The translations under genes were made by a program, and so were the position numbers. A stretch of DNA of 64,000 nucleotides, taken from Vibrio galatheae. GTDB taxonomy: Bacteria > Pseudomonadota > Gammaproteobacteria > Enterobacterales > Vibrionaceae. The stretch lies in assembly GCF_000967545.1 (NCBI RefSeq), contig NZ_JXXV01000024.1, forward strand, positions 1 through 64,000. The letters are read 5' to 3'. Under the pieces are notes generated by a model. It did not search any database, had not been told where the DNA came from, and was given only the letters and a program-made list of their open reading frames with translations. Of the stretch, positions 60,666 to 64,000 are shown piece by piece. How positions within the stretch are numbered: the stretch's first letter is position 1; every line of letters starts with the position of its first letter.

Positions 60666-62312
60666 ATGAACCAAGAAAGCTGGCACGCTGTCACACCACA
60701 ATATTCACAATACGACACACAGATCCAACGATTCAACGATCTTGAGAATGTCGACTTTTTTGACATTCAACCTCGCCTAGCTAACTCATTGAAAACGCTA
60801 AGTGCGACGCAAGGCCTCACCCGTCTACTTGTTATTAATTCTTCTGACAGCCCATTTTATAGGGGTCTTGTTCAGGAAGGCATTGCAAGACTAGATTGCA
60901 AAGTGCCAGTTTTAACGACCGAATCATTAAGCTTCTCGACCTTACTCGGGTCATATACCAGCAATGACCAAGGTGACATTGTCACTTACATTAAAGGCTT
61001 AATAGCCAAAGCTGACGGTGGCTTTCTTATCGTTCCCGCGACGTTAATACTCGCCAACCCCGCTAGCTGGCAGACGTTAAAGTCAGTTTTGGTGGGTAAC
61101 CCAGTCGAACCAATAAACGCCAATCCACAGAAAATTACGACGAATCCACCTAACGAAACGTATGATATTAAGATTGTTGTGGTCGGCGACCGCCACCAAA
61201 TTGCCGATTTTGAATATTTAGAGCCGGAGTTGTTTAATGGACTGGCAATGTTTACTGAAATTGAAGATGAGGTCGCTTTAAACGTCGACACCGTGTCACA
61301 GTACCTTGGATTCATTTCTTGGATCACAAAAAAGTACAATTTGCCGACTCTGTCATTCGGAGCAATACACCGTTTGATGAATCTTGGTGCTCGTTATACT
61401 GAAGATCAAGGGTATATGCCAATCGACATTCTTTGGTACCTTGCCCTGCTTCATGAAGCGCAACTGACATCAAATGGAAAAGTAATTTCCGAGCAAGACC
61501 TTGAGCTTGCTATTGAAGCTAAGTACCAAAGAGAAGCTTACCTACCCGAACGTGCCCTTTCAGATATAACTAATGGCCAGGTAATCATTGAAACGACTGG
61601 TGAATGTGTCGGGCAAGTCAACGGACTAACTGTGATAGACGTTCCGGGTCACCCGATGTCATATGGTGAACCCGCACGGATTTCCTGCGTGATCCATTTT
61701 GGTGATGGTGATATTTCAGATGTCGAGCGAAAAGCAGAGCTTGGGGGTAACCTTCATGCAAAAGGTATGATGATTATGCAAGCTTTTGTCAGCAGTGCAC
61801 TGCAATTGGACGAACCTCTTCCATATTCAGCATCCGTGGTATTTGAGCAGTCATATAGTGAAGTAGATGGTGATAGTGCGACTTTGGCTGAACTCTGCTC
61901 TTTCGTTTCCGCCCTTTCTGAATATCCAATCAACCAACAGATTGCCGTGACCGGTGCAGTCGATCAATTTGGTCGAGTTCAAGCAGTCGGTGGACTCAAC
62001 GAAAAAATTGAAGGCTTTTACCACGTCTGCAAACATCAAGGTTTAACGGGCGATCAGGGTGTAATACTGCCCAAATCAAATTTAAAACACTTGTCATTAA
62101 ATAAAGATGTCATCGAAAGCATTAAAAATAATGAATTTCATATTTGGTCTGTATCTACGGTTGATGAAGCTATTCCTATCATTATGGGTAAACCCTTCCG
62201 TGGAGATGATGACGAAAGCGTAATTAGCAAAATAGCACAACGTATTGAAAACTTTGAAAGACACGAGCATCCTCAAGGAATTGTGGATCGCATCAAAAAC
62301 TGGTTCGTTTGA
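60666..62312 (+). CDS. ycbZ: Lon-like protease (YcbZ/LonH family)
   Basis: This 548-residue protein has an N-terminal AAA-like part that is degenerate, without a clear P-loop, and a C-terminal S16 Lon protease domain. The catalytic Ser is in VDGDSATLAELCSF and the Lys in VGGLNEKIEGFY, with TGAVDQFGRVQAVGG between. This is the E. coli YcbZ layout, and the matP-ycbZ-fabA-rmf order is the same as in E. coli. The ATG at 60666 has no good ribosome site. A matS motif is inside the gene. Confidence 0.9.
   Translation: MNQESWHAVTPQYSQYDTQIQRFNDLENVDFFDIQPRLANSLKTLSATQGLTRLLVINSSDSPFYRGLVQEGIARLDCKVPVLTTESLSFSTLLGSYTSNDQGDIVTYIKGLIAKADGGFLIVPATLILANPASWQTLKSVLVGNPVEPINANPQKITTNPPNETYDIKIVVVGDRHQIADFEYLEPELFNGLAMFTEIEDEVALNVDTVSQYLGFISWITKKYNLPTLSFGAIHRLMNLGARYTEDQGYMPIDILWYLALLHEAQLTSNGKVISEQDLELAIEAKYQREAYLPERALSDITNGQVIIETTGECVGQVNGLTVIDVPGHPMSYGEPARISCVIHFGDGDISDVERKAELGGNLHAKGMMIMQAFVSSALQLDEPLPYSASVVFEQSYSEVDGDSATLAELCSFVSALSEYPINQQIAVTGAVDQFGRVQAVGGLNEKIEGFYHVCKHQGLTGDQGVILPKSNLKHLSLNKDVIESIKNNEFHIWSVSTVDEAIPIIMGKPFRGDDDESVISKIAQRIENFERHEHPQGIVDRIKNWFV
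60973..60985. promoter_or_regulatory. matS site inside ycbZ
   Basis: GTGACATTGTCAC is an exact fit to GTGACRNYGTCAC. Confidence 0.78.
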
Positions 62313-62332
62313 ACACTTTTCGGTCACAATAT

Positions 62333-62368
62333 GACTGATCGGAGTTGTTTAGCGTACACGTGTTCACT
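62333..62368 (+). promoter_or_regulatory. FadR and FabR binding sites at the fabA promoter
   Basis: GACTGATCGGAGTTGTT (62333-62349) resembles the FadR site of E. coli fabA as I remember it, and AGCGTACACGTGTTCACT (62351-62368) fits the FabR palindrome. The two are adjacent, as in E. coli: FadR activates and FabR represses fabA. Confidence 0.75.
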
Positions 62369-62402
62369 AACATGCTGCTATCAAAAATCGGAGTAATTGA
62401 TA

Positions 62403-62921
62403 ATGCAAAACAAACGTGATTCTTATAACCGTGAAGATCTTCTAGCCTCTAGCCAAGGCGAACTATTCGGTCCTGGTTATCCTCAACTACCTGCGCCCAA
62501 TATGCTTATGATGGATCGCGTCACTAAAATGTCTGAGACTGAAGGTGATTACGGTAAGGGTCTGATTTTAGCTGAGCTAGATATTACTCCTGATCTATGG
62601 TTCTTCGATTGTCATTTTCCTGGTGACCCAGTCATGCCTGGTTGTTTAGGCTTAGATGCAATGTGGCAATTGGTCGGCTTCTTCCTTGGTTGGGTTGGCG
62701 GAAAAGGTAAAGGCCGCGCTTTAGGTGTCGGTGAAGTTAAATTCACTGGACAAATCCTACCTACCGCAAAAAAAGTCACTTACGAAATTCACATGAAGCG
62801 TGTTGTAAACCGTAAGTTAGTCATGGGCCTTGCTGATGGCCGTGTGCTAGTTGATGGTAAAGAAATTTATGTAGCCAAAGACCTAAAAGTCGGCCTGTTC
62901 CAAGACACTTCTGCGTTTTAA
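62403..62921 (+). CDS. fabA: 3-hydroxydecanoyl-ACP dehydratase/isomerase FabA
   Basis: This 172-residue enzyme introduces the double bond of unsaturated fatty acids. The catalytic pair is H71 in [17 protein letters not shown] and D85 in LGLDAMWQL, at the same numbers as in E. coli. GGAG lies before the ATG at 62403; an in-frame TTG is two codons upstream. FadR/FabR sites precede it. A hairpin terminator follows, and rmf is convergent. Confidence 0.97.
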   Translation: MQNKRDSYNREDLLASSQGELFGPGYPQLPAPNMLMMDRVTKMSETEGDYGKGLILAELDITPDLWFFDCHFPGDPVMPGCLGLDAMWQLVGFFLGWVGGKGKGRALGVGEVKFTGQILPTAKKVTYEIHMKRVVNRKLVMGLADGRVLVDGKEIYVAKDLKVGLFQDTSAF

Positions 62922-62937
62922 CACTGAAATGTGCAAT

Positions 62938-62959
62938 AAGCGGCTCATTCGAGTCGCTT
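62938..62959 (+). terminator. terminator of fabA
   Basis: A nine-pair stem with one G-T pair (AAGCGGCTC/GAGTCGCTT) and loop ATTC, followed by a T-rich run. Confidence 0.8.
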
Positions 62960-63007
62960 TATTTTAATAACGACATTTAGTTATAGTGCATTAAAGTAGT
63001 AAACAAA

Positions 63008-63023
63008 AGCCCCTTTCGGGGCT
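63008..63023 (-). terminator. terminator of rmf
   Basis: AGCCCC, loop TTTC, GGGGCT; on the minus strand it ends in TTTTG. Confidence 0.8.
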
Positions 63024-63053
63024 AGATTCCTATCGTTGTATGTGGATTGAGTG

Positions 63054-63227
63054 TTATTTATAGAGACCAGAGTGTTTGTCTTCCCTGGCATCGCGCCAAC
63101 CACCAAGCCAGTAAGATCGAGCATCCATCTGCTGGTATGGACATGCCTCCATAGAGCGACCATTTAGGCCTGCTTTATAACCTTGAGATTGAGCTCGCTC
63201 TAAGCGGTCACGCTTTTGTCTCTTCAT
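63054..63227 (-). CDS. rmf: ribosome modulation factor RMF
   Basis: This 57-residue basic protein reads MKRQKRDRLERAQSQGYKAG, then LNGRSMEACPYQQMDARSYW and LGGWRDARED. It converts 70S ribosomes to inactive 100S dimers in stationary phase. The ATG at 63227 follows GAGGACGACACT. The frame extends six codons upstream without support. The next stretch (63228-63381) has no gene. Confidence 0.96.
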   Translation of the reverse strand: MKRQKRDRLERAQSQGYKAGLNGRSMEACPYQQMDARSYWLGGWRDAREDKHSGLYK

Positions 63228-63381
63228 AGTGTCGTCCTCATACATAAAATGTTTAACGTACTACTCAATTGATCTACTCCAACTAAACATTTCAGCTTTG
63301 CGTTAATCGATCAATATGAAGCTTTTATGGCTTCACAATTAAGATTCGATCAAAATGGGGACGAATTCAAGGTATAAAAAA

Positions 63382-63411
63382 AGCACAGATCCAAATTTGT
63401 GAACCTGTGCT
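63382..63411 (-). terminator. terminator of the DUF3466 gene
   Basis: AGCACAG and CTGTGCT pair around a 16-base loop; on the minus strand a run of seven T follows. Confidence 0.8.
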
Positions 63412-63428
63412 CTTGTTTACAATTTAAC

Positions 63429-64000
63429 CTACTTTCTACGGAACCCAACAAGCCCTAGCAGAGTCAACACAAACAGCCCAAGGGCTCCACCTTGCCTTTC
63501 AACCGTCACTTCAGTTGCAGGGCGAGTGGTAATATCCGTTGAATCTTGGCCATTAATTGGTACGAGCTTTACACCCACCAGCGATGCTCCTGCTGAACAA
63601 CTCGCGTCAATAGCTTCACTATCAAATCCACCAGCACAATAATACGCACTTGCAGCGATCACACCTGCGTCATTAATATCCGCAGCTTGAACAATACGGA
63701 ACTGATTGTTGTCAGTAGAGGCACCAGAACCGTATGTTAAGTCATCTAGGTAACGAGCTTGACCACCAAGTGGCGCTGAACCAGAGGTTGTGCCGAGGTT
63801 TGTGATAAATGCGCGTTGTCCACGAGGTTTACCATTGGTTTCAGAATATTGATCATAATCTATAGTACCAACCACATCATTATGGTTATTGATGTTGCCA
63901 GCTATTCCGTTTGCACCAGTAAAGAAGATGCTACCACTAAATTCTTTATATACTGGAGAGTCGAGGTCGCTGACATAAAAGAGTGAGTTAGCATATGCGC
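63429..64000 (-). CDS. DUF3466 protein with GlyGly-CTERM anchor (partial)
   Basis: Only the C-terminal 190 residues are in the window; the frame stays open to 64000. The visible part has repeat-like segments (DDLTYGSGASTDNNQFRIVQ, AADINDAGVIAASAYYCAGG) that recall the HAF-type repeats of DUF3466 proteins. It ends with QGGALGLFVLTLLGLVGFRR: a Gly-Gly motif, a membrane helix and a basic tail. This is the GlyGly-CTERM signal, which rhombosortase cleaves before type II secretion. The protein is thus probably secreted or surface attached. Confidence 0.8.
   Translation of the reverse strand, partial: AYANSLFYVSDLDSPVYKEFSGSIFFTGANGIAGNINNHNDVVGTIDYDQYSETNGKPRGQRAFITNLGTTSGSAPLGGQARYLDDLTYGSGASTDNNQFRIVQAADINDAGVIAASAYYCAGGFDSEAIDASCSAGASLVGVKLVPINGQDSTDITTRPATEVTVERQGGALGLFVLTLLGLVGFRRK

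Overview
The window looks like a stretch of the terminus of chromosome 1 of a Vibrio, probably of the Harveyi clade; the species is not settled. The reasons are a run of superintegron cassettes with attC sites of about 122 bp, a dif-type XerCD site carrying a filamentous phage with a zot gene, a matP-ycbZ-fabA-rmf block, three exact matS motifs, and Vibrio-typical families such as DUF2987, DUF3634 and a GlyGly-CTERM protein. I found no tRNA, rRNA or CRISPR array.

Region 1 (1-5.9 kb) is the distal edge of a superintegron: seven attC sites and small cassette genes (GNAT, CPBP membrane protein, RcsF/YbjQ-like secreted protein, LysE exporter, unknowns). It has been damaged by one complete IS5-family element, which truncates a cassette gene, and by two 3' remnants of IS3-family elements.

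Region 2 (6.1-18.0 kb) is backbone. It holds a CHASE2 membrane protein, a small periplasmic protein and an M48 lipoprotein in one operon, then a peroxiredoxin, a 2-hydroxyacid dehydrogenase, the C-terminal remnant of an EamA transporter, a MerR regulator, VOC, acetyltransferase and isochorismatase genes, a HlyD/DUF2955 efflux pair and a chemoreceptor.

Region 3 (18.2-27.9 kb) is a formate dehydrogenase locus: fdhD divergent from DUF3305, DUF3306, a polyferredoxin, a TorD-like chaperone, a small Tat protein, the Cys-type catalytic subunit, the Fe-S subunit, the cytochrome b subunit and a small membrane protein.

Region 4 (28-41 kb) holds amtB with a good sigma-54 promoter, a sirtuin, a potABCD operon with two potD genes, an amidase-type lipoprotein, a DUF2987 protein, ttcA, uspE and fnr with a perfect FNR box in front. 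Region 5 (41.3-48.4 kb) is the cbb3 oxidase cluster, ccoNOQP followed by ccoH, ccoI, ccoS and a TauE/SafE-type protein, all on the minus strand and leading towards fnr.

Region 6 (49.16-57.6 kb) is a filamentous prophage inserted at dif. Its gene order is: divergent DUF3693 repressor, replication module, coat proteins, pIII, pVI, Zot/pI, an origin-like hairpin region, a DUF2726 cargo gene, a small coiled-coil protein and a DUF3653 regulator. The left dif core encodes the last seven residues of the repressor. Region 7 (57.6-64 kb) is backbone again: an HDOD-like protein, DUF3634, matP, a Lon-like protease, fabA behind FadR/FabR boxes, rmf, and a DUF3466 gene cut by the window end. Two short phage genes (52320-52412 and 55459-55587) and ccoS and ccoQ were read directly from the sequence.
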